Shown: positions 8,340 to 18,429, numbered from the stretch's first letter. The stretch: 64,000 bases of DNA from Flavobacterium sp. LHD-85 (GCF_030929595.1 NZ_JAVFVR010000009.1:62001-126000), one strand, 5' to 3'. Translations and numbers: made by a program. The notes: generated by a model not told the origin, from the sequence alone.

Positions 8340-9455
8340 ATGCAAAAACGTAACAATTATACCGAAATAGAAGACTTTCTGGCTGATGAATCTTTTCAAT
8401 TATGGATTTTATCTAAAGTTGATGAACAAGGCTGGGAAGAGTGGACTCTCGAAAATCTGCAAAGAGCCAAGCTTGTTGAAGATGCTAGACTCGTACTTTT
8501 GGCGATGCGAGCTCCACAATCTCATTTGTCTTCAAATGAAGTTCATGAAGCCTTACAGAAAACTTGGCATAAAATTGAGCAAAGAGAAGAACTTTCTAAA
8601 CAAACTTCAAAAAACAAAAAACTTAAAATCGAGCGATACTGGATTAGTGGTATTGCTGCAGCTATTTTGGTTGGAATCTTCTCCGTATGGTTTTTTAAAA
8701 ACAATATTGTAACTACTGACAATGTAATTACATACAACGAACTGGTTCAGGATAATGATGAAGGCTTGGTAGAACAAACCAACAATTCTGAAAAATCACA
8801 GATCATCACTTTATCTGATGGAAGTTCGGTCTTATTGCAACCCAATAGTAAATTAAGTTATCCTAAAATCTTTACCGGAAACGAAAGAAAGGTGTATTTA
8901 TCCGGCGAAGGTTTCTTTGAAATTAGTAAAAATCCTAAAAAGCCTTTTTTTGTTTACGCTAACGAAATCGTGACTCGAGTTGTTGGAACAAGCTTTAGAA
9001 TAAAAGCATATCCAGATCAGCAGAATGTTGAAGTTCTCGTTCGCACCGGTAAAGTTAAAGTAAAATCTAATGATTTAGTTCGTGCTGCTGAAAATGAAGA
9101 AATTGTTTTGCTTCCTAATCAGGCATTGCGTTTTGCACGTAAAGAGTTAGTATTTAATAAAATAACCAATATTACCGAAGATTCTATTTTGGTTAATAGT
9201 GTTAGAAATATCGAACAGTTAAGTTTTGAATTTACTGATATTCCTGTAGCGCAAATTCTTGAAACTATCGAGCAGGCTTATTTAGTAGATATTGATTTTC
9301 CTCATGACAAATTGAAAGATTGCCGATTAACTACTTCTCTAAGTGACCAGCCATTGGCCGAGAAGTTGAAAATAATCTGTAAAAGTATTGGAAACGATAC
9401 CAATTATGAAATGAATGGAAATCAGATTGTAATTACAACTTCTGGCTGTAACTAG
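8340..9455 (+). CDS. FecR-family anti-sigma factor
   Basis: 371 residues. The cytoplasmic N-terminal part (about 1-98) binds the sigma factor. A single membrane helix (about 101-119, ISGIAAAILVGIFSVWFF) follows. The periplasmic FecR domain (about 150-245) includes LSDGSSVLLQPNSKLSYP and VVGTSFRIKAYP. The C-terminal DUF4974-like region (about 290-371) has FEFTDIPVAQILETIEQAY and ends ITTSGCN. It relays occupancy of the SusC receptor, through contact with its STN domain, to the sigma factor. It is followed by a 230-nt gap before susC that contains no other gene. Confidence 0.93.
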   Translation: MQKRNNYTEIEDFLADESFQLWILSKVDEQGWEEWTLENLQRAKLVEDARLVLLAMRAPQSHLSSNEVHEALQKTWHKIEQREELSKQTSKNKKLKIERYWISGIAAAILVGIFSVWFFKNNIVTTDNVITYNELVQDNDEGLVEQTNNSEKSQIITLSDGSSVLLQPNSKLSYPKIFTGNERKVYLSGEGFFEISKNPKKPFFVYANEIVTRVVGTSFRIKAYPDQQNVEVLVRTGKVKVKSNDLVRAAENEEIVLLPNQALRFARKELVFNKITNITEDSILVNSVRNIEQLSFEFTDIPVAQILETIEQAYLVDIDFPHDKLKDCRLTTSLSDQPLAEKLKIICKSIGNDTNYEMNGNQIVITTSGCN

Positions 9456-9685
9456 AGGCTTGATTCCAATCAGAAAATAAAAAAAGAAAATCCAAAATTG
9501 AGCTAATTAAAAACTAAAAATAAAATATATAACTGCCTATGTAAAAAATAAATACATAAAAAAAGTGCCGAGAATGCTGTAACATTAACGACACTTAAAT
9601 CTGAATAAATCACTCTCTGTAAAGAGTAATTTATGATGTTTCTTAAAATACACTCGAATAGTATTAATCAAAACAAACCAAAATT

Positions 9686-12600
9686 ATGAAAAAACCTGTT
9701 GTCAAGCAACGATTACTTCACCAAATCATGAAAATAACGCTGTTTCAGTTTGTGTTAGCACTTGTGTTTTCAAGTGTTACTCTCGCAAATAATGTAAATG
9801 GGCAGAAAAAATTAGATACTAAAGTAACTATTACAGTTGATAACCTAACTTTAGATAGTGCTTTATCAAAAATTGAAAAATCTGCGCATGTAAAATTTTC
9901 CTATAACTCAAGACTTCCTCAGCTTGGAGAGAAAGTAAGTATAGAAGCAAATCAAGAAACTCTGGCTAGTATTTTGAGCAGAGTTCTGGTGCCTTTTAAT
10001 ATTACTTTTTCTGAAGTGAGTAATCAGATTGTGCTTCAAAAAAGCAACGCTTCTTTTTCCAATGCGAATAATCATGATTCTTTGTTCGAAATTTTGACTT
10101 TTGGTCCAATTATAAAAGGAAAAGTTACAGATCAAAGTGGGTCTCCACTTCCTGGAGCTACTGTAATGGCAAAAGGAACGAAAACTGCTGTATTAACAGA
10201 TTTTGATGGAAATTTCTCTATCGAAATGCCTGCAAACGTTGATCGTTTGGTTATTTCTTATGTTGGCATGGAGACAAAAGAAATCGGAATTAATAATCCT
10301 ACGCCAACTGTAGTTTTAACTGAGGCAGGGCAGAATCTTAAAGAAGTTGTAGTTACAACTGGATATGAAAAAACTTCGAAAAGAACATTTACAGGAGCAA
10401 TCAGTAAAATTTCAGGTGCTGAATTAAAAGTGGATGGTGTTGTAGATGTTAGTAGAATGATTGAAGGAAAAGCGGCAGGGGTAACGGTACAAAACGTTAC
10501 GGGTACATTTGGTACAGCTCCTAAAATTACAGTGCGTGGATCTTCTTCAATTTTTGGAGACACTAAGCCTTTATGGGTAATTGATGGAGTGGTTCAAGAG
10601 GATATTATTAACATCACATTTGCAGATTTAGCTTCTGGAAACTCAGAGACTTTATTAAGTTCATCTGTTGCAGGATTAAATGCAAACGATATTCAAAATA
10701 TTGAAATTCTAAAAGATGCATCTGCAACTTCTATCTATGGTTCAAGATCTTTAAATGGTGTTGTAGTTGTAACAACAAAGCAGGGACGAAGAGATTCTCC
10801 TTTAAAAGTAAGTTATAGTTTGGAGCAGACAGTAAGAAGTGTGCCAAATTATTCGCAATATGATATCTTGAATTCTCAAGAATCTATGAGTATTTTTAAA
10901 GAAATGGAGTCTAAAGGATTTTTAGATTTGCCATCTACTGTTCAGGGGCGTTATGGAGGAGTTTATAATATTTTAGGCAGAGCTATTAATACTTATGTGC
11001 CAGAAACAGGAGGTTATTTGGTTAATAATGACCCAGTGAGCCGTAATAATTTCTTAAGAAAATACGAATTGGCAAACACTGATTGGTTTAGTGTTTTATT
11101 TAGACCAGCCATTACACAAAATCACTCTTTAAGCTTTTCTGGCGGTGGAAAAAACAATACATTTTATGCTTCTTTAGGATATTATACAGATCCAGGATGG
11201 ACTATTGCCGATAATGTAAAACAATTATCTTCTAACATTAAAGGAACTTTTTATATCAATGATAGATTAAATCTTACTTTATCTACTTTGGCGTCTATCA
11301 GACAGCAAGGTGCTCCGGGTACTTATGAAAGCCAGAAAGATCAAGTATTTGGAAAAGTAACCAGAGATTTTGATATTAATCCTTTTAGTTATGTTTTAAA
11401 TACTAGTAGAACTTTAAGACCATACGACGAAAATGGTAATCTAGAGTATTATAGAAATAACTGGGCGCCAATGAATATTATCAATGAGTTGAAAACAAAC
11501 TTTTTGGATATTGATGTAAAAGATATTCGTTTTCAATTGGATTTAGATTATAAAATCACGCCACATCTTACTTATAATCTAACAGGTTCTGCACGTTATG
11601 CAAATACAAGCAGAGAGCACAAAATTTTAGAAGGATCAAACGTTGTGGGAGCTTACAACGCTATGGAAACAACAATTGTTCGAGATGAAAACATCTTTTT
11701 GTACCAAGATCCAAACGATTTATCTGCACCTCCAGTTTCTGTTTTACCAAACGGTGGTTTCTTAAGAAAATTTACAAACGATATGACTTCTTATAATTTA
11801 AGAAATAGTGTAAGTTATAGAAATGTTTTAAATGAAAAACACGAGTTAGAAGGTTTATTTGGAACAGAGTTAAGATCTGTAGACAGAACTAGTGACAACT
11901 TTACTGCGGCAGGACTTCAATATGATAGAGGATTGACAGCGTTTACAGATCCTAGACTTATTGAAAAAATAGTTAACGAAGGAAATTCATATTATGGTTT
12001 TAACGAAGAGAGAGAGCGTACAGTAGGTTTCTTTGGAAAAGTAGGTTATACTTACGACCGTCGTTACACAGGATCTATTACAGGTCGTTATGATGGGTCT
12101 AATAGACAAGGAGACAGTAATTCTTCACGTTGGTTGCCAACGTATACATTTAGTGGTAAATGGAATGTTGCTGAAGAAAACTTCATGAAAAGCGTAAAAC
12201 CGATCAATAATTTAGCATTAAGAGCTTCTTATGGTTTAACTGCAACTGCTGGTCCAGCAACAAACTCTTTGGCTATTTATAAAAGTTTTATTGCTAATCG
12301 TTTAAATCTTAATGATAGAGAAACGGGTATTGAAATCGACCAATTGCAAAACGGTGATTTAACTTGGGAAAAACAGTTTGAAACTAATATTGGAGTTGAT
12401 TTAGGGATGTTTAACAACAGAGTGCAGCTTGTAACTGATGTTTATAGCCGTAAAGCATTTGACTTGGTTGATTATGTTATTACTTCAGGAATTGGAGGAC
12501 AGAAAATTAAGCAGGGTAACAATGCAAACATGGAGACAAAAGGTCTTGAAGTTGGTATAACAACTCAAAATATTGCAGGACGTGATTTTAAATGGTCAAC

Positions 12601-13387
12601 AACACTTAATTTCTCAGTTTTCAATCAGGAAATTACAAAATTAGAAAACAAGCCAACTGCTTTTGATTTAATTGACGGTAATGGCGGAAATGCAATCGGA
12701 CACCCAAGAAACTCAATTTATTCTTACCAGTTTACAGGGTTAAACCACGAAGGGCTTCCAACATTTGTTATGGCGCCAGGAGAGGATGATAACATTACAG
12801 GAGCAAATTTTCAAGATAATGATAATGTTACAGATTATTTGAAGTACGAAGGATCTATCGAACCAAATAAATCTATTGGTTTGGCAAATACCTTTACTTA
12901 CAAAAATTGGTCATTGTATGTATTTATTGTTGGATCAGGTGGAAACAAAGTTCGTTTAAACCCAGTTTACGACAGCCGTTATGACGATTTAACTGTATTT
13001 ACAAAAGAATTTACAAATCGTTGGATTAATCCAGGAGACGAAAATTATACAAATGTGCCAGTTATTGCAGACAAACGATTAATTACAAATTATGGTGGAG
13101 ATGATTTCTTGCAAAGAGCCTATAATACTTATAACTATTCTGATGTGAGAATAGCAGACGGTGATTTTGTGAGATTGAAAAATATTTCATTAAGCTGGGA
13201 ATTCCCTAAAGATTTTAAGAGAAAAATAGGAGTAAGCACATTTACATTAAAAGGATCAGCAGTTAATCCATGGTTGATTTATTCTGATAAAAAATTAAAC
13301 GGTCAAGATCCTGAATTTCGTAATACAGGAGGAGTTGCATTTCCAATCACTTCTCAGTATACATTCACTTTAAATGTTTCATTATAA
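9686..13387 (+). CDS. SusC/RagA TonB-linked outer membrane transporter with STN domain
   Basis: 1233 residues. After a signal segment ending around NVNGQ come an STN signalling domain (about 50-115, LTLDSALSKIEKSAHVKFSY), a carboxypeptidase-like beta-sandwich (about 152-215, IKGKVTDQSGSPLPGATVMAKG), a plug (about 220-370, VVVTTGYEKTSKRTFTGAI and LKDASATSIYGSRSLNGVVVV) and a 22-strand barrel ending QYTFTLNVSL with the typical terminal aromatic pattern. It imports an unknown nutrient with TonB energy, lidded by the SusD lipoprotein encoded 11 nt later. The STN domain ties it to the FecR/sigma pair upstream. Confidence 0.96.
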   Translation: MKKPVVKQRLLHQIMKITLFQFVLALVFSSVTLANNVNGQKKLDTKVTITVDNLTLDSALSKIEKSAHVKFSYNSRLPQLGEKVSIEANQETLASILSRVLVPFNITFSEVSNQIVLQKSNASFSNANNHDSLFEILTFGPIIKGKVTDQSGSPLPGATVMAKGTKTAVLTDFDGNFSIEMPANVDRLVISYVGMETKEIGINNPTPTVVLTEAGQNLKEVVVTTGYEKTSKRTFTGAISKISGAELKVDGVVDVSRMIEGKAAGVTVQNVTGTFGTAPKITVRGSSSIFGDTKPLWVIDGVVQEDIINITFADLASGNSETLLSSSVAGLNANDIQNIEILKDASATSIYGSRSLNGVVVVTTKQGRRDSPLKVSYSLEQTVRSVPNYSQYDILNSQESMSIFKEMESKGFLDLPSTVQGRYGGVYNILGRAINTYVPETGGYLVNNDPVSRNNFLRKYELANTDWFSVLFRPAITQNHSLSFSGGGKNNTFYASLGYYTDPGWTIADNVKQLSSNIKGTFYINDRLNLTLSTLASIRQQGAPGTYESQKDQVFGKVTRDFDINPFSYVLNTSRTLRPYDENGNLEYYRNNWAPMNIINELKTNFLDIDVKDIRFQLDLDYKITPHLTYNLTGSARYANTSREHKILEGSNVVGAYNAMETTIVRDENIFLYQDPNDLSAPPVSVLPNGGFLRKFTNDMTSYNLRNSVSYRNVLNEKHELEGLFGTELRSVDRTSDNFTAAGLQYDRGLTAFTDPRLIEKIVNEGNSYYGFNEERERTVGFFGKVGYTYDRRYTGSITGRYDGSNRQGDSNSSRWLPTYTFSGKWNVAEENFMKSVKPINNLALRASYGLTATAGPATNSLAIYKSFIANRLNLNDRETGIEIDQLQNGDLTWEKQFETNIGVDLGMFNNRVQLVTDVYSRKAFDLVDYVITSGIGGQKIKQGNNANMETKGLEVGITTQNIAGRDFKWSTTLNFSVFNQEITKLENKPTAFDLIDGNGGNAIGHPRNSIYSYQFTGLNHEGLPTFVMAPGEDDNITGANFQDNDNVTDYLKYEGSIEPNKSIGLANTFTYKNWSLYVFIVGSGGNKVRLNPVYDSRYDDLTVFTKEFTNRWINPGDENYTNVPVIADKRLITNYGGDDFLQRAYNTYNYSDVRIADGDFVRLKNISLSWEFPKDFKRKIGVSTFTLKGSAVNPWLIYSDKKLNGQDPEFRNTGGVAFPITSQYTFTLNVSL

Positions 13388-13398
13388 TTAAGTTAATT

Positions 13399-14877
13399 AT
13401 GAAAAATATAAAAATAGCACTTTCATTATTATTAGTGATTACTCTTACTGGCTGCGATGATTTTCTTTCAGAGACACCAGATAATAGAACGCAGATAGAT
13501 ACTCCAGATAAAATATCAGAATTGTTGGTTAATGCTTATCCGACAGGGGCAACTTATATGGACTTTGCCGAAACTATGTCAGATAACGTTTCAGATGGGC
13601 AATTGCCAGAAACTTTGAAAAAAAATGAGCAGAATTATAATTGGGAAATGCAAGACGAAACAAATGTAGACACGCAGGCCAGCTATTGGGAAGCATGTTA
13701 CAGAGCAATCGCACATGCAAATAAGGCTTTACAAGCTATTGACCAATTAGGAAATACTCCAAATTTAAATCCGCAAAAAGGAGAAGCTTTGCTAGCTAGA
13801 GCTTATTCACACTTTATGCTTGTTTCTTTCTGGTCGCAAAGATACAACCCCGCTACTGCCGATAAGGATTTGGGTATTCCGTATGTAACTGAACCAGAAG
13901 AAGTATTAATTAAAAAATATACTAGAAATACAGTTAAAGAAGTTTTTGATTTTATTCAAAAAGATCTTGAAGAAGGATTAAAATTGGTTAACAATAACTA
14001 CTCTGAACCTAAATTTCACTTTACTAAAGAAGCAGCAAATGCATTTGCAAGCCGTTTTTATTTAGTAAAAGGAGACTGGGATAGAGTTCTAGAAGTTACA
14101 GCAGGGATAGGTTCAAAGCCAGTAGGGAAATTAAGAAATTATTTAATATTTACTGCATTAGATCCTAACATTCAGTTTATTGAATATGCAAAAGCAGCAG
14201 AACCAGCAAATTTATTAATTGTTTCTTCTTATTCAATTTATGCAAGAGCAAGCAGTCGTAACAGATTTCACCTTGCAGGCGATAGAAGCCAAGGAATATT
14301 AGGAACAGGGACAAATATATTTGGAAAAGCATGGCTTTATAAAACCTATTCTTATAACAGCAGTTTGACAGTGTTCTCTCCAAAATTCAAAGAATATTTT
14401 AAATACACCAATTTAACAGCAAATATTGGAGAACCATACTTGGGGACAGTAGTTTTATCTTATGATGAATTTTATCTAAATAGAATTGAAGCTCTAGTTA
14501 TGAAGAACCGTATTGCTGAGGCTAATACTGAATTAGAATATTTCTTCGGAACAAGAACTACAGGTTATAATCCTGCAACAGATAAGTTGACTGAAGCAAA
14601 AATTGTAGATAAATATCCAGTTGTTGCCGATGAGTATACACCTTTTTACACAATGACGCCAGTTCAAACATCTTATGTAAAAGCAATCGCAGAAACTAGA
14701 AGAAGAGATTTTATTCACGAAGGAATTAGATGGTTTGATGTGAAACGTTTTAATATTGAAGTGGTACACGAAACGTTTAACAAACCAACAAATATTTTAA
14801 CAAAAAATGATAACCGCAGAGCATTGCAAATTCCGCTAAGCGCATCAAGTAATGGAATCGAAAAAAATCCTAGATAA
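13399..14877 (+). CDS. SusD/RagB nutrient-binding outer membrane lipoprotein
   Basis: 492 residues. The lipoprotein signal ends LTGC (Cys19), followed by DDF; acidic residues just after the cysteine fit the surface-export signal of Bacteroidetes lipoproteins. TPR-like helices typical of SusD follow (YWEACYRAIAHANKALQAID, GEALLARAYSHFMLVSFWSQRYN). The C-terminal RRRDFIHEGIRWFDVKRFNIEV block is the most conserved SusD signature, and the protein ends ALQIPLSASSNGIEKNPR. It captures the substrate at the cell surface and closes the SusC barrel. It is 11 nt downstream of susC. Confidence 0.95.
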   Translation: MKNIKIALSLLLVITLTGCDDFLSETPDNRTQIDTPDKISELLVNAYPTGATYMDFAETMSDNVSDGQLPETLKKNEQNYNWEMQDETNVDTQASYWEACYRAIAHANKALQAIDQLGNTPNLNPQKGEALLARAYSHFMLVSFWSQRYNPATADKDLGIPYVTEPEEVLIKKYTRNTVKEVFDFIQKDLEEGLKLVNNNYSEPKFHFTKEAANAFASRFYLVKGDWDRVLEVTAGIGSKPVGKLRNYLIFTALDPNIQFIEYAKAAEPANLLIVSSYSIYARASSRNRFHLAGDRSQGILGTGTNIFGKAWLYKTYSYNSSLTVFSPKFKEYFKYTNLTANIGEPYLGTVVLSYDEFYLNRIEALVMKNRIAEANTELEYFFGTRTTGYNPATDKLTEAKIVDKYPVVADEYTPFYTMTPVQTSYVKAIAETRRRDFIHEGIRWFDVKRFNIEVVHETFNKPTNILTKNDNRRALQIPLSASSNGIEKNPR

Positions 14878-14894
14878 ATTTAATTTAAGATATT

Positions 14895-15755
14895 ATGAAA
14901 ATAGTAAATAAATATAAAAAAATAGCAGTATTTGTTGGGGTTTTAACTTTAGCTTCCTGCGCACATGAAGATCAGCCAACAGATAGCCAATTAGATTATA
15001 ATCAGCCAGTAAAAACAGATTTAGATAATTGGATCGATTCTAATTATCTGGTTCCTTATAATATTAATGCACAATACAAATGGAATCAGAATACTGTAGA
15101 CAATACAAGATATTTGTTTCCTCCAACAATTACCAAAGTGCAACCTGCATTAGAAGTAGTTAAACAAATATGGCTAAATAGTTATGCAGTAATTGGAGGG
15201 GCAGATTTTGTAAAAAAAATAGCTCCTAGAGAAATTGTTTTGGTTGGTGGTGTAAACTCAAATTCTAATGGAACGAGAACTTTGGGTATTGCTGAAGGCG
15301 GTCAAAGAATTACATTGTTCGAAGTTGATAACCTAAATGTAAAAAACCGTGCAATTGTTGCAGAATTCATTCACACTATCCAGCACGAGTATATTCATAT
15401 CTTAAACCAGACTAAACCATTTGATGAACAGGCTTGGGGCAAAATAACACCTTCAGGATACACAGCAACTTGGCACTTAGAAACAACGGCTGCATCTAGA
15501 GAATTAGGTTTTATAACAAATTATGCACGTTCAAATGTCGTCGAAGATTTTGCAGAAACAGCTTCTGTAATTCTTATCAGTACAAAAGCAGAGTACGCAG
15601 CCATTTTAGCGGGTATAACAAGTGCAAAAGCTAGAGAAGATATCAAAAGAAAAGAAGCAATTGTAGTTCAGTATTTCAAAGATACCTTCAATATGGACTT
15701 TTATGCCTTGAGAGATGAAGCTGAGAAGAACACTACAGCTGTTATTGGTAACTAA
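14895..15755 (+). CDS. Substrate import-associated zinc metallohydrolase lipoprotein
   Basis: 286 residues with a lipobox LASC at about Cys22. The motif HEYIH (His164, Glu165, His168) is a gluzincin-type HExxH zinc site. A downstream EDFAE (about 217-221) offers the third ligand. The architecture matches a family repeatedly found in SusCD operons with DUF4302 proteins. It probably sits on the outer membrane and cleaves a peptide or protein substrate before import; the substrate is unknown. It lies 17 nt after susD in the same operon. Confidence 0.85.
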   Translation: MKIVNKYKKIAVFVGVLTLASCAHEDQPTDSQLDYNQPVKTDLDNWIDSNYLVPYNINAQYKWNQNTVDNTRYLFPPTITKVQPALEVVKQIWLNSYAVIGGADFVKKIAPREIVLVGGVNSNSNGTRTLGIAEGGQRITLFEVDNLNVKNRAIVAEFIHTIQHEYIHILNQTKPFDEQAWGKITPSGYTATWHLETTAASRELGFITNYARSNVVEDFAETASVILISTKAEYAAILAGITSAKAREDIKRKEAIVVQYFKDTFNMDFYALRDEAEKNTTAVIGN

Positions 15756-15789
15756 TATTCAACAATTGTAAAACTTTAAACGAAGTATA

Positions 15790-17136
15790 ATGAAAATAAA
15801 AAATATATTTAAGTATGCAGCAGCTGTATCATTTGCAGTTTTGCTGTCAGCTTGTACAGATACAGAAGTTGAACAAAAATTTGACAAAACTCCAACAGAA
15901 CGATTAAATGCTCAAAAAGAAGAATTGCAAAAAGCATTGCTTTCTTCTGAAAATGGTTGGAAAGCTGTTTATTTTACAGACAATAAGCAATTAGGAGGTT
16001 TTACGCATCTATTTAAATTCTTGCCAGACAATCAAGTAGAAATGGCATCTGATTTTAATACAGATACAAAAGTTTACAAGAGTAATTACGATATTCAATT
16101 AGGAAGTACTGTGAGCGTTGTTTTTACAACCAAAAATAGAATCCATTTATTGTCAGATTCAGGTGTGGCGCCAACTGCAGCATTGCGTGGTAAAGGATAT
16201 TTGGGTGATTTCCAATTTTTGTACTATGGACAAGAAAATGGTGATATTGTTTTTAGAACAAATAGAACCTCTACAGAATTGCGTTTTGTTAAAGCAACTG
16301 CAGAAGATTGGACAGATTTATCTAAAAACTTTTTGATGGTTCCAAATATTATCGGTAGAAATACCACAGCTTTGTATAGAGGTTTGGAAGTGAATGATGG
16401 AACAAATAAGAAAACATACGATTTTAATGCCTTTTCGACTGTAACACGTTACACGACAGCTACCAATGCGACAGAGGTTTTAAGTATGGGAATTGGCTAT
16501 ACTCCAACCGGTATGATTGTAAGTCCGCCAATTGTTGTTGGAGAGCAAAAACTAAGTAATTTCATTTTTAATAGTGCAGATGGCAGTTTTACAGCAACAG
16601 GAACAAATGGAGTAAGCGCTTCATTGAAATACTCAGATAATATTCCGTTTTTTATTACAACTGATTATAGACCTATGCTAAAAAGTCCTTCTACAGCATA
16701 CGGATACATTGCGGCAAATTTATCGACAGCACCATCTAACTCAGTTCGATGTAATGCATTGTTGGCAGCAATAAATAATAGTCTGCCATCTACACAAAAG
16801 GTAAACAGAGTTCAGTTTACTTTTAATGATGCAAACGGAGATAGTTATATCGCTTATACATTTACTGGCGGTAAAACAGCAATTTACCACAACATAACAG
16901 TAAAAGAAGATCCAGCAAACAAAACTTTGGTTTTAACTTCTGGAACGTGGGAGAACAATCTAGGAGCTGTAATTCCAACGCCAGATTTGTTAAAAGATAT
17001 AGATGCAGAGCTTACAAATTCTAAAGGTTTATATGTGAAGAAAGAAGCTTTTACATATAATGCATCAAACAAAATTTACACATTTGCTAATGCTAATAAT
17101 AATGGTTTTAGATTAACCACTTATGCATTCCAGTAA
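15790..17136 (+). CDS. DUF4302-type lipoprotein
   Basis: 448 residues with a lipobox LSAC (about Cys22). The block TPTERLNAQKEELQKALLSSENGWKAVYF near the N-terminus and a beta-rich remainder fit the DUF4302 family. The family is tied to SusCD loci that also carry the zinc metallohydrolase seen just upstream. Its role is unknown; an accessory surface binding protein is plausible. It is 34 nt after the metallohydrolase gene. No catalytic motif is visible. Confidence 0.8.
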   Translation: MKIKNIFKYAAAVSFAVLLSACTDTEVEQKFDKTPTERLNAQKEELQKALLSSENGWKAVYFTDNKQLGGFTHLFKFLPDNQVEMASDFNTDTKVYKSNYDIQLGSTVSVVFTTKNRIHLLSDSGVAPTAALRGKGYLGDFQFLYYGQENGDIVFRTNRTSTELRFVKATAEDWTDLSKNFLMVPNIIGRNTTALYRGLEVNDGTNKKTYDFNAFSTVTRYTTATNATEVLSMGIGYTPTGMIVSPPIVVGEQKLSNFIFNSADGSFTATGTNGVSASLKYSDNIPFFITTDYRPMLKSPSTAYGYIAANLSTAPSNSVRCNALLAAINNSLPSTQKVNRVQFTFNDANGDSYIAYTFTGGKTAIYHNITVKEDPANKTLVLTSGTWENNLGAVIPTPDLLKDIDAELTNSKGLYVKKEAFTYNASNKIYTFANANNNGFRLTTYAFQ

Positions 17137-17144
17137 TATTCATT

Positions 17145-17321
17145 ATGATTAAAAAATATCTGACTCCAGCAACAATTGCAATTTTATTTTGGGGAATAGG
17201 GCTTTTAATTATAAACGAATACTATTATTCATATTTAAAACCTTATTTATATCTATCCATAATAATTGCAGTTGGTTGTGTAGTCTTTGATAAGATTAAA
17301 GAGGATGGAGAAGAGAAATAA
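17145..17321 (+). CDS. 58-residue small membrane protein
   Basis: Short ORF starting 8 nt after the DUF4302 gene: ATG at 17145, TAA at 17319-17321. The protein has two hydrophobic segments, TIAILFWGIGLLII (about 10-23) and YLSIIIAVGCVVF (about 36-48), joined by a tyrosine-rich loop (NEYYYSYLKPYLY) and ended by a charged tail DKIKEDGEEK. This is a credible hairpin inner-membrane protein and the last cistron of the SusCD operon. I do not recognise a family. Tight spacing and the balanced hydrophobic/charged layout support it being real. Confidence 0.65.
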   Translation: MIKKYLTPATIAILFWGIGLLIINEYYYSYLKPYLYLSIIIAVGCVVFDKIKEDGEEK

Positions 17322-17434
17322 AATTAAGAAATACATTTTCAAGAATGCCAAATGTTAATTGCTACACGCATTCTTAATTAACGAAACAAAATCACATTTA
17401 AACTTTTTTAGTTTTGTTTTTTTATTTTGGGGGG

Positions 17435-17464
17435 AACAGCTCATTTTATGAGCTGTTTTTTTTT
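17435..17464 (+). terminator. Intrinsic terminator closing the SusCD operon
   Basis: Stem AACAGCTCAT / ATGAGCTGTT with loop TTT, then a run of T to 17464. Confidence 0.9.
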
Positions 17465-17533
17465 GTTTTAGTAACATCTAAAATTCTTAAGCCAATTTTT
17501 GGATTACAAATTTTATTAAATGCCCAAATAATC

Positions 17534-17541
17534 TATATTTG
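17534..17541 (+). promoter_or_regulatory. Candidate -7 box for fabG
   Basis: TATATTTG fits TAnnTTTG and is 31 nt before the fabG ATG. A TTTG at 17498-17501 is too far (32 nt) to be a standard -33 partner. Confidence 0.45.
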
Positions 17542-17571
17542 TAATTCAAAAAATAAAACGAATACCTTAAT

Positions 17572-18318
17572 ATGAAATTACTAGAAGGAAAAGTTGCAAT
17601 TATTACTGGTGCAAGCCGTGGAATTGGAAAAGGAATTGCTGAAGTTTTTGCTAAACATGGAGCAAACGTTGCTTTTACATATAGCTCATCTGCTGCATCT
17701 GCAGAAGCTTTAGAAGCAGAATTAAATAGTTTAGGAGTAAAAGCGAAAGGATACCAATCTAACGCAGCAGATTTTAACGAAGCTCAAACCTTTGTTGACG
17801 CTGTTTTAGCAGACTTTGGAACTGTAGATATCTTAATCAATAATGCCGGAATTACAAAAGACAACCTGTTAATGCGTATGTCTGAGGCAGATTTTGACCA
17901 AGTAATTGATGTAAACTTGAAATCGGTTTTTAATATGACAAAAGCGATTCAGAAAACTTTCTTGAAACAAAGAGCAGGATCTATCATCAACATTAGTTCT
18001 GTTGTAGGAGTTTCTGGAAACGCAGGTCAAACAAACTACGCTGCTTCTAAAGCTGGTGCAATCGGATTTACAAAATCTGTAGCTCTTGAGTTAGGTTCTC
18101 GTAACATTCGTTGCAATGCAATCGCTCCAGGTTTTATTGAAACGGAGATGACTGCAAAATTAAGCGAAGATGTAGTAAAAGGATGGAGAGAAGGTATTCC
18201 GTTGAAACGCGGAGGAACTCCTGAAGACGTAGCAAATGCTTGTTTATTCCTAGCTTCAGACATGAGCGGTTACATTACAGGACAAGTTCTTAATGTTTGC
18301 GGAGGAATGCTTACCTAA
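17572..18318 (+). CDS. fabG: 3-oxoacyl-ACP reductase FabG
   Basis: 248 residues, a short-chain dehydrogenase. The nucleotide motif TGASRGIGKGIA lies near the N-terminus, NNAG is in the middle, and the catalytic tetrad is Asn / Ser (INISSVVGVSG) / Tyr-x-x-x-Lys (YAASKAG). It reduces 3-oxoacyl-ACP with NADPH in fatty acid elongation. The C-terminus GYITGQVLNVCGGMLT is the family signature. It has its own promoter-like box and stands ahead of a VWA membrane protein gene 111 nt downstream. Confidence 0.95.
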   Translation: MKLLEGKVAIITGASRGIGKGIAEVFAKHGANVAFTYSSSAASAEALEAELNSLGVKAKGYQSNAADFNEAQTFVDAVLADFGTVDILINNAGITKDNLLMRMSEADFDQVIDVNLKSVFNMTKAIQKTFLKQRAGSIINISSVVGVSGNAGQTNYAASKAGAIGFTKSVALELGSRNIRCNAIAPGFIETEMTAKLSEDVVKGWREGIPLKRGGTPEDVANACLFLASDMSGYITGQVLNVCGGMLT

Positions 18319-18351
18319 GATTCTAAGTTGCTAAGGTTCTGAGATACTAAG
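18315..18351. repeat. CTTAG-type intergenic repeat, copy 2
   Basis: CTAAGATTCTAAGTTGCTAAG and the following GTTCTGAGATACTAAG are an inverted copy of the element at 4140-4175. The fabG stop codon lies inside its first bases. A related degenerate copy occurs at 20458-20490. Confidence 0.6.
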
Positions 18352-18429
18352 TTTTTTAAGCTAACTTAGGAACGGAACACACAATTTTTTATCTGATTAC
18401 TGCAAACTGATACTGAATACTAAATAAAT

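Noticed and set aside
8386..8712. 108-residue ORF on the plus strand inside the FecR gene
   Set aside because: It is out of frame with a well-supported FecR protein and shows no protein-like pattern.
10258..10563. 101-residue minus-strand ORF under susC
   Set aside because: Shadow of the SusC plug domain with no start context or homology-like pattern.
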